This document shows, piece by piece, positions 1 through 7,536 of a stretch of DNA of 64,000 nt (its first letter is position 1; every line of letters starts with the position of its first letter). The notes beneath the pieces are model-generated. The model was not told where the DNA came from, made no database searches, and saw only the letters and a program-made list of their open reading frames with translations. The translations under genes and the position numbers were made by a program. Source of the stretch: Nocardia vinacea. GTDB lineage: Bacteria; Actinomycetota; Actinomycetes; Mycobacteriales; Mycobacteriaceae. The stretch covers positions 7,936,001-8,000,000 of the forward strand of contig NZ_CP109149.1 of assembly GCF_035920345.1 (NCBI RefSeq). The letters are read 5' to 3'.

Positions 1-1106
1 CGGGCGCCGATCCGGTCTTCGAAATCCCGCCTGAGGCGCAGCGCCGTGACGAGGCCTTCCTCAGCCTGGAATACGGCATCGAGCAGACCCCGCCGCCGGT
101 CGACGATGTGGTGCGTGCCGTCGCCACGGAACTCGATCCGGTCCATGGCCGCAATATCCGCTTCGTACTGGTCGGCGGCCGCGAGGTGCCCTCGACCATG
201 GTCATCGTCGCCAATGGCCTCGTCGTGGACGACACCTCCTGGCGCACCATCATCGACAAGCTGTCGTTGGCCTGGTCGCGTGGCAGGCACCGCTCGCCCG
301 CCGTCCCCGAGGCCGGACTGTCCGACCTGCTCCGGGTGCTGTCCGAGGGGGCGAGCGGCCCGGCAGCAATCGAGGAAGTGGCGTGGTGGCACCACACCTT
401 GAGCGCGGTCCCCGCCGCCAAGGCCGGTGCCACGAACAAGAACCTGCGAGCGCGGCGCCGAGTCTCGCTGACCATCACGACCGAGGGCACCGCCGCCGTC
501 GTCGCCGCGGCCGCCGCGCACGGTGCCAGCGTCGACGAAGTTCTGCTCACCGCGCTGGCGATCGCACAGATCACCTCCGCGGGCGAAACCGTCACCGAGG
601 CCATGGGGCCGGTGGTCCGGCTGCCCGCCGACAGCCGGGCGATGGCCGAGACCGATACCCTCGTCGGCGCCTTCACCACCGACTACCCGCTCCCGCTGCA
701 ACTGGAGGGGGTGAACATCCAGGAGGCGCTGGTCGGTGGTCGGGCGGCGGGTATCGCGATCGAGCAGGTCAAACGGCTCACCGGTGCCGTGCCGTCCTAT
801 GGCGTCGGTTACGGCCTGCTGTGCTATCTGAATCCGGATACCGCCGCGGCCCTGACCGCACTCCCCGCAGGCCGGTGTGCGTTGCGCTACAGAGATTTGC
901 GCCCGGCGCGCGTGCACACCGACGCACCGGCCACGGATCTGCTGCTCGATATCACCGCCGACGCCACCGCCGAAGGCCTGCTCGTGCGCTTCGACTACGC
1001 GGCCGAGGTATTCGGTGGTGACGAGGTCAAGACCTTCGCCGAACACTGGATCCGGGCCCTCGGCGGGCTGGCCGAATACGGTCAGCAATATCCGGGGCGA
1101 GCATGA
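1..1106 (+). CDS. Non-ribosomal peptide synthetase, 3' end (partial; degenerate terminal E/C-like domain)
   Basis: The reading frame is open from base 3 and runs to a TGA at 1104-1106; the 5' part lies outside the window. The visible ~367 residues look like the second half of a condensation/epimerization-type domain. The position of the HHxxxDxxSW active-site motif reads ANGLVVDDTSW, so both histidines are lost while the D..SW part is kept. A downstream VGAFTTDYPL stretch matches the G-FTxxYP region typical of E domains, but the preceding EGHGR-like motif is absent (the region reads MGPVVRLPADSR). I infer a catalytically impaired terminal domain of an NRPS. The product cannot be told from this fragment; the mycolyltransferase gene follows after 155 bp and looks like a separate unit. 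Confidence 0.8.
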   Translation, partial: GADPVFEIPPEAQRRDEAFLSLEYGIEQTPPPVDDVVRAVATELDPVHGRNIRFVLVGGREVPSTMVIVANGLVVDDTSWRTIIDKLSLAWSRGRHRSPAVPEAGLSDLLRVLSEGASGPAAIEEVAWWHHTLSAVPAAKAGATNKNLRARRRVSLTITTEGTAAVVAAAAAHGASVDEVLLTALAIAQITSAGETVTEAMGPVVRLPADSRAMAETDTLVGAFTTDYPLPLQLEGVNIQEALVGGRAAGIAIEQVKRLTGAVPSYGVGYGLLCYLNPDTAAALTALPAGRCALRYRDLRPARVHTDAPATDLLLDITADATAEGLLVRFDYAAEVFGGDEVKTFAEHWIRALGGLAEYGQQYPGRA

Positions 1107-1261
1107 TCACATTCCGGCCGCTGAGGCATGATGGAGCAACATTGCGGTAACGATGTCCACTATCGTCACGACTAAATAGGCCGTATGGTCGGCCGCGGTG
1201 CATGCCCGCGGCCAGGGGAAGCCCTCCCGTAATCACGATACGAAGTGAAGGTGTGAAATTG

Positions 1262-2326
1262 ATGCGTAGTCTGATCCGGCGTCGCGGCACACGTGCGGCG
1301 GCGGTGATCGCGGCAACCGCGGTATTCGCGGGAGTCATGTCCGGCTTCGGCGCATCTACCGCGACGGCTGATCCGATCATGGATTCGAAGACGCTGCTGG
1401 CGAACCCGGTCGCGCCGGACGGCTCGAAGATCACCAAGGCCGAGTACAAGGACGACCGCAGCATCCGCCTGTACGTCTACTCCGCGGCCATGGACCGGAC
1501 CTTCCCGGTCGACGTGCAGCGCCCCGCCGACGCCTCGGCGCCGCGTCCGGTGCTCTACCTGCTCAACGGTGCGGGTGGCGGTGAGGACAGCGCGTCCTGG
1601 GTGGCCAAGACCGATGCGCTGAAGTTCCTCGGCGACAAGAACGTCAATGTGGTCCAGCCGATCGGCGGCAAGTGGAGCTACTACACCGACTGGATCAAGG
1701 ACGATCCGGTTCTCGGCCGCAACAAGTGGAAGACCTTCTTCACCGAGGAGCTGCCGCCGCTGATCGACGGCGCGCTCGGCACCAACGGCACGAATGCCAT
1801 CGCGGGCCTGTCCACCTCGGGCACCACCGTGCTCGCGCTGCCGATCGCCAAGCCGGGCTTGTACAAGGCCGCCGCGGCCTACAGCGGCTGCGCCCAGACC
1901 AGTGATCCGGTCGGCTCGGAGTTCGTCAAGCTGACCGTCGAGACCTGGGGCGGCGGCAATGTCGACAACATGTGGGGCCCCATGGGTTCGCCGGATTGGA
2001 AGGCGAACGATCCCTATGTCAATGCCGAGGGTCTGCGCGGCACCGATCTCTACATCTCGACCGGCAACGGTCTGCCGGGCCCGTACGACACCCTGGACGG
2101 TCAGTACGCCCTTCCCGGGTCCGGCGGTCTGGCCAACCAGATCCTGATCGGCGGTGTCATCGAGGCGGGCACCAACTACTGCACCAACAATATGAAGGCG
2201 AAGCTGGATTCGCTCGGCATCCCCGCCACCTTCAACTTCCGCCCCAACGGCACCCACTCCTGGGGCTATTGGAACGACGAGCTGCACGCCTCCTGGCCTA
2301 CCCTCGCCAAGGGCCTCGGCCTCTGA
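1262..2326 (+). CDS. Secreted mycolyltransferase (antigen 85 / esterase family)
   Basis: Encodes 354 aa. This family transfers mycolic acids onto trehalose and arabinogalactan outside the cell. A basic start (MRSLIRRRG), a hydrophobic stretch and an ATA-DP cleavage-like site near residue 36 form a signal peptide. The nucleophile elbow GLSTSG puts the catalytic Ser at about 184, and GTHSWGYW near residue 332 supplies the histidine of the Ser-Glu-His triad. The ATG at 1262 follows a GAAGG-like ribosome site; an in-frame ATG at 1202 would place 20 non-signal residues first, and a GTG at 1253 is too close to the site. A strong hairpin terminator follows. Nocardia and mycobacteria carry several paralogues, so I assign no symbol. 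Confidence 0.9.
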   Translation: MRSLIRRRGTRAAAVIAATAVFAGVMSGFGASTATADPIMDSKTLLANPVAPDGSKITKAEYKDDRSIRLYVYSAAMDRTFPVDVQRPADASAPRPVLYLLNGAGGGEDSASWVAKTDALKFLGDKNVNVVQPIGGKWSYYTDWIKDDPVLGRNKWKTFFTEELPPLIDGALGTNGTNAIAGLSTSGTTVLALPIAKPGLYKAAAAYSGCAQTSDPVGSEFVKLTVETWGGGNVDNMWGPMGSPDWKANDPYVNAEGLRGTDLYISTGNGLPGPYDTLDGQYALPGSGGLANQILIGGVIEAGTNYCTNNMKAKLDSLGIPATFNFRPNGTHSWGYWNDELHASWPTLAKGLGL

Positions 2327-2343
2327 GCTGTCTCCGCGATCTA

Positions 2344-2396
2344 GAACCGACCGCCTGACTGTGACCTTGCGCACAGTCGGCGGTCGGTTCTTTTTT
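2344..2396 (+). terminator. Rho-independent terminator after the mycolyltransferase gene
   Basis: The 12-base arm GAACCGACCGCC (2344-2355) pairs with GGCGGTCGGTTC (2379-2390). It continues as GACTGTG/CACAGTC after one bulged base, and six T follow (2391-2396). Confidence 0.93.
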
Positions 2397-2579
2397 GGTC
2401 GCGCGTTAGGTAACGACTGGTTTCTGCAGTACATGGGTAACTCGCCGGGGACGGGCTGAGTCGAACGAGGTCCAACCGGCGGCCGCCGATGTGACGGTTG
2501 TGGCAGCTGAGTCTGGCCTGAGTCCAGGGAAGCGGGAGAGTCTAAACAAAAAGTTCGGCAAGCCGTAAAATTCTGTTCT

Positions 2580-3830
2580 ATGAGTACAACCCTGGTCGAG
2601 TCGGCGCGGAACGCGACGACCCGGGCGAGATCCGTCAGCGTCTTGCTCGGTCCGGCCTTCGTAGCGGCCATCGCCTATGTCGATCCCGGCAATGTGGCAT
2701 CGAATATCAGCGCGGGCGCCCAGTTCGGCTACCTACTCGTGTGGGTCATCGTCATGGCCAATGTGATGGCCGGGCTGGTGCAGTTCCTGTCGGCGAAGCT
2801 TGGGTTGGTCACCGGTATGTCGCTACCGGAGGCGGTGCGGTCCAAGTCGAGTCGTCCGGTGCGCCTTGCCTATTGGGTGCAGGCGGAGACCGTCGCGATG
2901 GCCACCGACCTGGCCGAGGTGGTCGGCGGTGCGATCGCGCTGAAGCTGCTGTTCGATCTGCCGCTGCTGGTCGGTGGCGTGATCACCGGTGTGGTTTCGA
3001 TGGCGCTGCTGCTGGTGCAGAACCAGCGCGGGCAGAAGCCGTTCGAGCGGGTCATCACCGGTCTGCTCGCCATCATTGCCATCGGCTTCCTGGCCAGCGT
3101 GGTGATTTCGCCGCCGTCGATCTCCGGCACCGTCGGTGGTCTGCTGCCGCGGTTCCAAGGCACCGAAAGTGTGCTGCTCGCGGCGGCCATGATCGGCGCG
3201 ACCGTCATGCCGCATGCGGTGTACCTGCACTCCGGACTGGCCCGTGATCGGCACGGTCAGCCCGAAGTGGGGCCGATGCGGACACGGCTGCTGCGGGTCA
3301 CCAGATACGACGTCGGACTGGCCATGGTGCTCGCGGGCACGGTCAATATGGCCATGCTGCTGATGGCCGCGAATACCCTGCGCGGCCGCGAGAATGTCGA
3401 CACCCTCGAGGGTGCGCATGCCGCCGTCGGCGATGCGCTCGGCCCCGTCGCCGCGCTGCTGCTCGCGATCGGCCTGCTGGCCTCCGGTCTGGCATCGACG
3501 TCGGTCGGCGCATATGCCGGGGCGATGATCATGGAGGGGCTGCTGAACCGCAAGATTCCGCTCTTGGTTCGGCGGCTGGTCACCCTGATACCGGCCATCC
3601 TGATCCTGGCGGTCGGCATCGACCCCACTCGCGCACTGATCATTTCGCAGGTAGTGCTGTCCTTCGGCATCCCCTTCGCCCTGATCCCCCTGGTCCGCTT
3701 CACCAGCGACCGCATCCTGATGGGCGCCGACGTCAACCACCGCGTAACCACCAGCCTGGCCTGGCTCGTCGCCATCATCATCAGCCTGCTGAATGTGGCA
3801 CTGATCTACCTGACCGTCACGGGCGACTAG
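2580..3830 (+). CDS. mntH: NRAMP-family divalent metal (Mn/Fe) transporter
   Basis: 416 aa, the usual length for bacterial MntH. It imports Mn2+ (and Fe2+) by proton symport across the cytoplasmic membrane. The metal-binding DPGN motif of TM1 is at residues 35-38 and an MPHAVYLHSG segment (TM6 MPH motif) is near residue 210. About 11 hydrophobic segments are visible. No clear Shine-Dalgarno precedes ATG 2580, so translation may be leaderless. A small CGGC-AA-GCCG inverted repeat lies 15-24 bases upstream (2556-2565), in an AT-richer stretch that could be a metal-regulator site, but the arms are only 4 bp. The gene is a single cistron, convergent with the SDR gene. Confidence 0.93.
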   Translation: MSTTLVESARNATTRARSVSVLLGPAFVAAIAYVDPGNVASNISAGAQFGYLLVWVIVMANVMAGLVQFLSAKLGLVTGMSLPEAVRSKSSRPVRLAYWVQAETVAMATDLAEVVGGAIALKLLFDLPLLVGGVITGVVSMALLLVQNQRGQKPFERVITGLLAIIAIGFLASVVISPPSISGTVGGLLPRFQGTESVLLAAAMIGATVMPHAVYLHSGLARDRHGQPEVGPMRTRLLRVTRYDVGLAMVLAGTVNMAMLLMAANTLRGRENVDTLEGAHAAVGDALGPVAALLLAIGLLASGLASTSVGAYAGAMIMEGLLNRKIPLLVRRLVTLIPAILILAVGIDPTRALIISQVVLSFGIPFALIPLVRFTSDRILMGADVNHRVTTSLAWLVAIIISLLNVALIYLTVTGD

Positions 3831-3891
3831 GCGAACAACATGCGCAGGGCATAGCCCATATCGAAATACTCAATACGAGCGGGCGGGCTGA

Positions 3892-4917
3892 TCACACCCA
3901 GTTTTCGATCCAGTACTTCCAGATCACCGGGGCATAGGCGGCCAAGGGCGGCACCTTGATGTCCGTGCCCGTCAGTGCGGCGGTGGCGTTGCGGCAGTCG
4001 AACCAGCAGCTGAATTCGCTGTGCTCCAACACATCCTGGGGGACGCCGACGCGGGGGAGCAGCCAGCTCGTGCCGGGGACGCGCAGCATCATCTCCAGTG
4101 TGCGCTTGGGCATCACCTCCACCAGATGCGGTGCACCGGCCTCGTCGGCGAACAGATTCAGCGCCTCGGCTGCGCTCTGTCGGCGCGGATCGGCCAGGTG
4201 GTAGGTGGTGTGGTTCGAGTCGGGTCGGTGTGCGATGTGGGCCAGTGCGCGAGCCACGAAATCGACCGGGACCATATTGGTTTCACCCAGCTTCGGCACC
4301 AGCACCGGCAGAATCCTCGGCAGCTGCGCGGCCATCCGCAGCAGCCGGAAGAAATAGTAGGGTCCTTCGATTCGATCGATCTCACCGGTGCGCGAATGCC
4401 CGATCACGATCGAGGGCCGATAGATCCGCCAGCCCAACTCGGATTCGCGCACGATCTTCTCGGCCTCGAATTTCGCCCGCTGCATGGGCGAACTCGGCAT
4501 CGGCCCCTCGTCGAACATGTCCTCGGTGAACAGGCCGTCGAAACCGCCCGCCACATCAACCGTCGAGACATGGTGCAGCAGAGTGGCTTTCAGCTGCTCT
4601 GCGACATCTACGACATGCCTGGTGCCGCTGCCCCGTTCGGCGAGGTCATAACTCGACGCCAGATGGAAGACATGTTCGATCGACCCTCGATGCTCGGCGA
4701 TCCACGCCGGATCGATACCGAGCCCGGGAGCGCCCATATCCCCGCGCACCGGCCGGACCCGCTCGCCACCCATCCACTCCCGAGCGCAACAGGTATACCG
4801 GTCCGCCGAATCGCCCCCCGGCCGGACCAGTACATGAATATCCCCCTCCCGTTTCAGCAACTCGGGAATGAGAAATCGACCGATAAACCCAGTTGCTCCG
4901 GTAACCAGGTAAGCCAT
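3892..4917 (-). CDS. Extended short-chain dehydrogenase/reductase (fatty-acyl-CoA-reductase-like)
   Basis: 341 aa. The N-terminal Rossmann motif TGATGFIG (residues 6-13) marks NAD(P) binding. The body (HVFHLASSYDL, IYRPSIVIG, the FDCRNA...VPPLAAYA end) is typical of extended SDRs related to male-sterility/fatty-acyl reductases of mycolata. The catalytic YxxxK site reads M145-QRA-K149 in a SPMQRAKFEAEK context, so tyrosine is replaced by methionine. Many mycobacterial relatives carry a second SDR domain after this point; here the protein stops at ENWV. A coding-like tail lies just downstream in another frame. Substrate unknown; with Tyr missing, catalysis is doubtful. Confidence 0.78.
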   Translation of the reverse strand: MAYLVTGATGFIGRFLIPELLKREGDIHVLVRPGGDSADRYTCCAREWMGGERVRPVRGDMGAPGLGIDPAWIAEHRGSIEHVFHLASSYDLAERGSGTRHVVDVAEQLKATLLHHVSTVDVAGGFDGLFTEDMFDEGPMPSSPMQRAKFEAEKIVRESELGWRIYRPSIVIGHSRTGEIDRIEGPYYFFRLLRMAAQLPRILPVLVPKLGETNMVPVDFVARALAHIAHRPDSNHTTYHLADPRRQSAAEALNLFADEAGAPHLVEVMPKRTLEMMLRVPGTSWLLPRVGVPQDVLEHSEFSCWFDCRNATAALTGTDIKVPPLAAYAPVIWKYWIENWV

Positions 4918-4990
4918 AGCCGATCAACATAGTCGCTTGTGTGTGCGCACTTGTGTCCGGGATCACTCCGCGCCCCGTGCGTTCGTGCGA

Positions 4991-5794
4991 TCAGTCGGCG
5001 AAGACCGGCTTGCGCTTGGTGAGCATGGCGGTCGCGCCCTCGAAGAAGTCGGGGGACTGGAGCAGTTCGCTCTGGCCGGCCTTTTCGGCGGCGAGGGCGG
5101 TGTCCAGCGCCGAGAGAGTTGCGGCGTTGAGCGCCTTCTTGGTGAGTTCGAGGGCCCGGCGCGGGCCCGCGGCGATCTTGGCTGCGGCAGCCTCGACCTT
5201 TGCGTCGAGTTCGTCCTCGGGAACCACAGCGGTGAACAGCCCGGCCGCCTTGGCCGCGGGCGCGGAGAGTCGTTCGCCGAGCAGGGCCATTTCGGCGGCC
5301 AGCGGGCGTCCGGCCGCAGCGGCGACCATGGCTGCCGCACCGCCGTCGGGCATCAGACCGATATTGATGAAGGCGAGCAGCAGGTAGGAATCCTCGGCGG
5401 CGTAAACCAGATCGGCGGCGAGCGCGATGCCGACGCCGACACCCGCGGCCGCGCCCTTGACTCGGGCGATGACCGGAATCGGGGCGTCCACAATGGCTTT
5501 CACGAGTCGGTTGGCCGCATCCATCACCATGTCCGAGGTGATGCCGCGCTGCGCCTCGGCGGCCGATGCGGAAAGATCGGCCCCCGTGCAGAAGTCGCCG
5601 CCCTCGCCGGTCAGTACGATCACCCGCACCGAGCGGTCCTCGGCGGCGGCGAGGAAGGTGTCACCGAGGGCGACCATTGTGTCGTAGTCGATGGCGTTCT
5701 TGCGCTTGGGCTTGGTGATCGTGACCCGGAGCACCTTGCCGTCGTGGACAGCACTGAAACCCGCGGGTGCGGTCGCGGAATCCGGTTGGCTCAT
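4991..5794 (-). CDS. Enoyl-CoA hydratase/isomerase family protein (crotonase)
   Basis: 267 aa. Crotonase-fold enzymes act on acyl-CoA thioesters in fatty-acid or steroid breakdown. Oxyanion-hole segments DFCTGADL and KGAAAGVGVGIALAADL are clear. At the second catalytic position the sequence is NIGLMPDGG, with Asp where isomerase-like members carry an acidic residue. The start at 5794 has AGGAG seven bases upstream, which decides it over an in-frame ATG at 5869. The gene is divergent from the double-HTH TetR regulator, which probably controls it. A palindromic repeat copy sits 37-64 bases upstream of the start codon. Confidence 0.87.
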   Translation of the reverse strand: MSQPDSATAPAGFSAVHDGKVLRVTITKPKRKNAIDYDTMVALGDTFLAAAEDRSVRVIVLTGEGGDFCTGADLSASAAEAQRGITSDMVMDAANRLVKAIVDAPIPVIARVKGAAAGVGVGIALAADLVYAAEDSYLLLAFINIGLMPDGGAAAMVAAAAGRPLAAEMALLGERLSAPAAKAAGLFTAVVPEDELDAKVEAAAAKIAAGPRRALELTKKALNAATLSALDTALAAEKAGQSELLQSPDFFEGATAMLTKRKPVFAD

Positions 5795-5830
5795 TTGGTG
5801 CTCCTGGTCTGGAATTCGGCGGGTCCGGTT

Positions 5831-5858
5831 CTTTCGAGCGATCTGCAAGCAATCGCTA
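5831..5858 (-). repeat. 28-bp hairpin repeat, copy A (5' region of the crotonase gene)
   Basis: Read on the minus strand it matches 26 of 28 bases of copies B (20825-20852) and C (44205-44232). The core is an inverted repeat, here AGCGAT...ATCGCT around TGCTTGCAG. Both differences from B and C fall on paired positions (C:G replaced by T:A), which keeps the stem. Confidence 0.85.
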
Positions 5859-5877
5859 GTGGGAACCATGAATGACG

Positions 5878-5904
5878 GTTAACTTTGCGAATTGTGGTTA
5901 ACTT
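5878..5904. promoter_or_regulatory. Two GGTTAACTT direct repeats, probable TetR operator
   Basis: GGTTAACTT occurs at 5878-5886 and again at 5896-5904, exactly 18 bp apart. GTTAAC is itself palindromic, so each is a symmetric half-site. The pair lies between the divergent crotonase and TetR genes. The role as operator is inferred from position. Confidence 0.55.
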
Positions 5905-5960
5905 AGGATGATTTGTCCGGCGCTGTCAACCAGCGGCGCCGTACCGGAACGGAGAGCTAC

Positions 5961-7202
5961 ATGGTCGCGGATCGCAGCGAGGTCGGTCTCGCTTCCGCGC
6001 GGCCTGACGCGGGTGGGAGCAGGACGGGCGCGGAGCAGGCGCAGTCGGTGCGGCGGCGCCCGAAGGATCGCAAGGTACAGATCATCCGGGCCGCCGCGCG
6101 CGCGTTCAGCGAACGCGGGTATTACCCGGTCGGCGTCGACGAGATCGCCGCGGAGGTCGGCATCTCGGGGCCCGCGCTGTATCGCCACTTCGCGAACAAG
6201 TACGCGCTGCTGGTCGCGGCCGCCGAAGAAGGCGCACTGCACCTGCTGCGGGTCGCGCGCGCCGCCGACGACCCGGATCTGGAGCCTGAACCCAGGCTCG
6301 ACGCCCTGATCAAGGCGATCAGCGAACACACCATCGATATCCGCCGCGAGGCCGGACTGTATCGCTGGGAGCGGCGCTACCTGGAGGCCGAGGACCGCGC
6401 CCGGATCAGGAAGGTCTACGACGCGCTCAACGCGACGCTGGCCGAACCGATCGGACAACTGCGCCCCAGCGCACCGCCCGCCGATGTGGCAATGCTCGCC
6501 GCCGGGGTGCTCAGCGCCATCGCCAGCATCTCCTCGCATCGCACCACGCTCGCCACCGCCCGGCTGATGCCGCTGCTGCGCGAGATGAGCTGGTCGATCC
6601 TGCGCGCCGAACTGCCGCCCGCACCGACCGAGCCCGAGCCCGGACCGGCCACCCGCGGCCTGCCGGTCACCTCGAAACGCGAACAGCTGCTCACCGAGGC
6701 GATCCGGATCTTCGGTCGCCAGGGCTATCACGAGGCCAGCATCGAGGAAATCGGCGCGGCCGTCGGCATCAACGCCTCCAGCGTCTACCGGTACTTCACC
6801 AGCAAGGCCGACCTACTCGCCGCCGCCTTCCACCGCACCGGCGACCGGGTGGCCATCGCGATCACCGAGGCGCTCGCCGAGGCCACCAGCCGTCCGGACG
6901 CGGTCCGGCGCATCGCCTACCGCCAGGCCCGGCTCACCTTCTCGATGCCGGAGATCATGCCGGTCTACTACGCCGAATTCAGCAATTTGCCGCAGGCCGA
7001 ACAGCACAAGCTGCGCGCCATCCAGCGCCAGAACGTGCTGGAGTGGGCCAACCTGCTCGACGGCGATCCGGTGGAGGCGCGCTTCCGCGTGCACGCCGCC
7101 ATCGCTCAGGTGATCGACGTGGGCCGGTTGACCAAATTCGATCCCCGGCCCGAACAACTCGCCCGCGTCTGCGCCCTGATGGAAGCAGTCCTATTGGGGT
7201 GA
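5961..7202 (+). CDS. Tandem-domain TetR-family transcriptional regulator
   Basis: 413 aa, about twice the usual TetR length. Two complete TetR DNA-binding domains are present in one chain: residues ~36-82 (IIRAAARAFSERGYYP...VGISGPALYRHFANK) and ~233-282 (LLTEAIRIFGRQGYHE...VGINASSVYRYFTSK), each followed by its own helical ligand/dimer domain. It thus resembles a covalent TetR dimer. ATG 5961 has GGAG upstream; an in-frame ATG at 5913 lacks one. It is divergent from a crotonase gene, so I infer control of an acyl-CoA pathway, with binding at the paired GGTTAACTT sites in the intergenic region. The ligand is unknown. Confidence 0.88.
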   Translation: MVADRSEVGLASARPDAGGSRTGAEQAQSVRRRPKDRKVQIIRAAARAFSERGYYPVGVDEIAAEVGISGPALYRHFANKYALLVAAAEEGALHLLRVARAADDPDLEPEPRLDALIKAISEHTIDIRREAGLYRWERRYLEAEDRARIRKVYDALNATLAEPIGQLRPSAPPADVAMLAAGVLSAIASISSHRTTLATARLMPLLREMSWSILRAELPPAPTEPEPGPATRGLPVTSKREQLLTEAIRIFGRQGYHEASIEEIGAAVGINASSVYRYFTSKADLLAAAFHRTGDRVAIAITEALAEATSRPDAVRRIAYRQARLTFSMPEIMPVYYAEFSNLPQAEQHKLRAIQRQNVLEWANLLDGDPVEARFRVHAAIAQVIDVGRLTKFDPRPEQLARVCALMEAVLLG

Positions 7203-7536
7203 CATTTCCGTCGCCCACTTAGCTACCACGGGAGCGAGTCTCACCAGCGACCGTTCGTGGCCCGTCTCGCGTCCGGGTCGTTGAAGTGCATGCGCCGTGA
7301 GGTGCTCGAGTGGACTTCGGACAGTCACGCGAGTGCTGAGGCGCTCAGGTCCCCCGAGTGCTGAGGTGCTCAGGTCCGCACGTTCCGCGGCCCGCGCGGA
7401 GCGAGTCTTACGAGCGACTGTTCGCGGCCCGTCTCGCGTCCGAGTCGTCGAAGCGCATGCGACGAAGTCGCGAGTCTCGACGGCTCGGACGCGAGACACC
7501 AGGGGCCGCGAACACGCCGTGCCGGAGGCACGGCAA
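7203..7536. repeat. Non-coding interval with duplicated ~70-bp unit and long imperfect palindrome
   Basis: This 334-bp gap separates the convergent TetR and aldehyde dehydrogenase genes. A ~70-bp unit starting AGCGAGTCT at 7233 recurs in diverged form at 7400 (shared segments include GGCCCGTCTCGCGTCCG). Two GAGTGCTGAGG-type repeats lie between them. The second unit opens a long hairpin: TTCGCGGCC (7421-7429) and GTCTCGCGTCCGAGTCGTCG (7431-7450) pair with 7478-7497 and 7504-7512, with one mismatch in the 20-base arm. It could act as a two-way terminator or be a decayed mobile repeat. I see no gene in it. Confidence 0.7.

Noticed and set aside
2556..2565. CGGC-AA-GCCG palindrome before mntH as a manganese-regulator site
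   Set aside because: Arms are only 4 bp and common in high-GC DNA; noted under the gene but not claimed as an operator.
2402..2579. Possible metal or cobalamin riboswitch in the mntH leader
   Set aside because: I could not find the conserved core bases of the M-box, the manganese riboswitch or the cobalamin box.
1172..2671. Minus-strand ORF of ~500 codons opposite the mycolyltransferase gene
   Set aside because: No domain signatures; it spans a terminator and the opposite strand holds a clear secreted enzyme.
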